DNA from: Alphaproteobacteria bacterium MarineAlpha3_Bin3
Lineage (GTDB): Bacteria > Pseudomonadota > Alphaproteobacteria > Rhodospirillales > Casp-alpha2
Direction: 5' to 3'
DNA length: 6,136 nt
NCBI GenBank assembly: GCA_002938075.1
Contig: PTLK01000124.1
Span: 1-6,136 of the forward strand
Of this stretch, positions 5,932-6,136 are shown piece after piece. The translations under genes and the position numbers were made by a program. Each line of letters opens with the position of its first letter. Within the stretch, counting starts at the first letter, position 1. The notes beneath the pieces are model-generated. The model searched no databases, was not told where the DNA came from, and was given only the letters and a program-made list of their open reading frames with translations.

Positions 5932-6086
5932 AAAACGCCTGAAACCGCCATACGGCGGGATCAAGTCTTCGTTAGGTGACGGCAATTTTATCGGCGATAT
6001 GTTTCGCGAGTATGTCGGGAATGCGTCCGTGTATGACAATAAACGCAACGCCGGACGGAGGAAAATTGTTTGTTTTCAGGCGTTTT
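5932..6086. repeat. 13-bp perfect inverted repeat flanking the leader region of the cheW operon
   Basis: AAAACGCCTGAAA (5932-5944) recurs as its exact reverse complement TTTCAGGCGTTTT (6074-6086), 129 bp apart. The pair brackets the predicted promoter region of the 81-aa gene and cheW. It could be two operator copies for DNA looping, or the base of a long RNA stem. Just beside the first arm, CCGCC-atac-GGCGG (5945-5958) is a small separate hairpin. Confidence 0.45.
5988..5995 (-). promoter_or_regulatory. FliA (sigma-28)-type -10 element upstream of the 81-aa gene and cheW
   Basis: The minus strand carries GCCGATAA, an exact match to the enterobacterial sigma-28 -10 consensus, 80 bases before the GTG of the 81-aa gene. 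At the usual 15-base distance the -35 position reads CATA rather than TAAA, so only half the promoter is convincing. Association with cheW makes a flagellar/chemotaxis sigma factor plausible. Confidence 0.4.
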
Positions 6087-6111
6087 GAGGGCGCCGGGAC
6101 GGGAAAATCTC

Positions 6112-6136
6112 TCAGATCACGCCGCGCTCGCGCAGC
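6112..6136 (-). CDS. Possible C-terminal end of an unidentified gene (cut by window edge)
   Basis: On the minus strand the last bases read as seven codons, LRERGVI, then TGA (6114-6112). The codons are typical of this genome's GC-rich coding sequence, and the composition changes to AT-richer non-coding sequence right after the stop. Too short to identify. If real, it ends about 200 bp before the 81-aa gene and may belong to the same chemotaxis region. Confidence 0.3.

Noticed and set aside
5945..5958. CCGCC-atac-GGCGG hairpin as an intrinsic terminator
   Set aside because: Only five pairs, followed on the minus strand by just three T, and it lies in front of a gene rather than after one; kept only as a note beside the 13-bp repeat.
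5908..6048. Upstream extension of the 81-aa gene to a TTG at 6048 (128-aa version)
   Set aside because: The extra 47 residues have non-coding-like composition, cover the FliA-like element and hairpin, and lack a good ribosome site; the GTG at 5907 has AGGGA close upstream.

Overview
The window looks like chromosomal core DNA from a GC-rich alphaproteobacterium, probably close to the Rhodospirillales. The reasons are the protein types (a HemB with Ala/Asp/Asp where the zinc cysteines would be, a small DUF6898-like protein beside rpiB, a CheW ending in an LDIDRLLDL-type tail), frequent GTG/TTG starts, and GANTC sites near predicted promoters. Lineage is inferred from similarity to remembered families and was not searched.

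Layout from left to right: (1) The 5' end of rpiB (ribose-5-phosphate isomerase B) runs off the left edge on the minus strand, behind a 164-bp gap with a candidate promoter. (2) A 75-aa DUF6898-like protein lies upstream of it on the same strand. (3) icmF follows, also on the minus strand, a 1105-aa fused adenosylcobalamin-dependent isobutyryl-CoA mutase carrying its own G-protein chaperone. (4) A 188-bp divergent intergenic region (3875-4062) holds a palindromic operator-like site in front of icmF and a candidate hemB promoter with three GANTC sites in 28 bp. (5) hemB (5-aminolevulinate dehydratase) is on the plus strand and starts at TTG. (6) cheW is convergent with hemB and is preceded, on the minus strand, by an unrecognised 81-aa gene. 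Upstream of that pair is a perfect match to the sigma-28 (FliA) -10 element. (7) The right edge may hold the last seven codons of another minus-strand gene.

The genes cover separate housekeeping or accessory tasks: pentose phosphates, acyl-CoA carbon-skeleton rearrangement, tetrapyrrole synthesis and chemotaxis. The one biochemical link is that HemB supplies the tetrapyrrole precursor from which cobalamin can be made, and IcmF uses a cobalamin cofactor; the two genes are divergent across a shared control region. No mobile element, CRISPR array, tRNA or rRNA was seen. I did not find a convincing new multi-gene system. The most interesting signals are regulatory (the icmF operator, the GANTC cluster, the FliA-like -10), together with the very basic N-terminal tail of IcmF and the small gene upstream of cheW.
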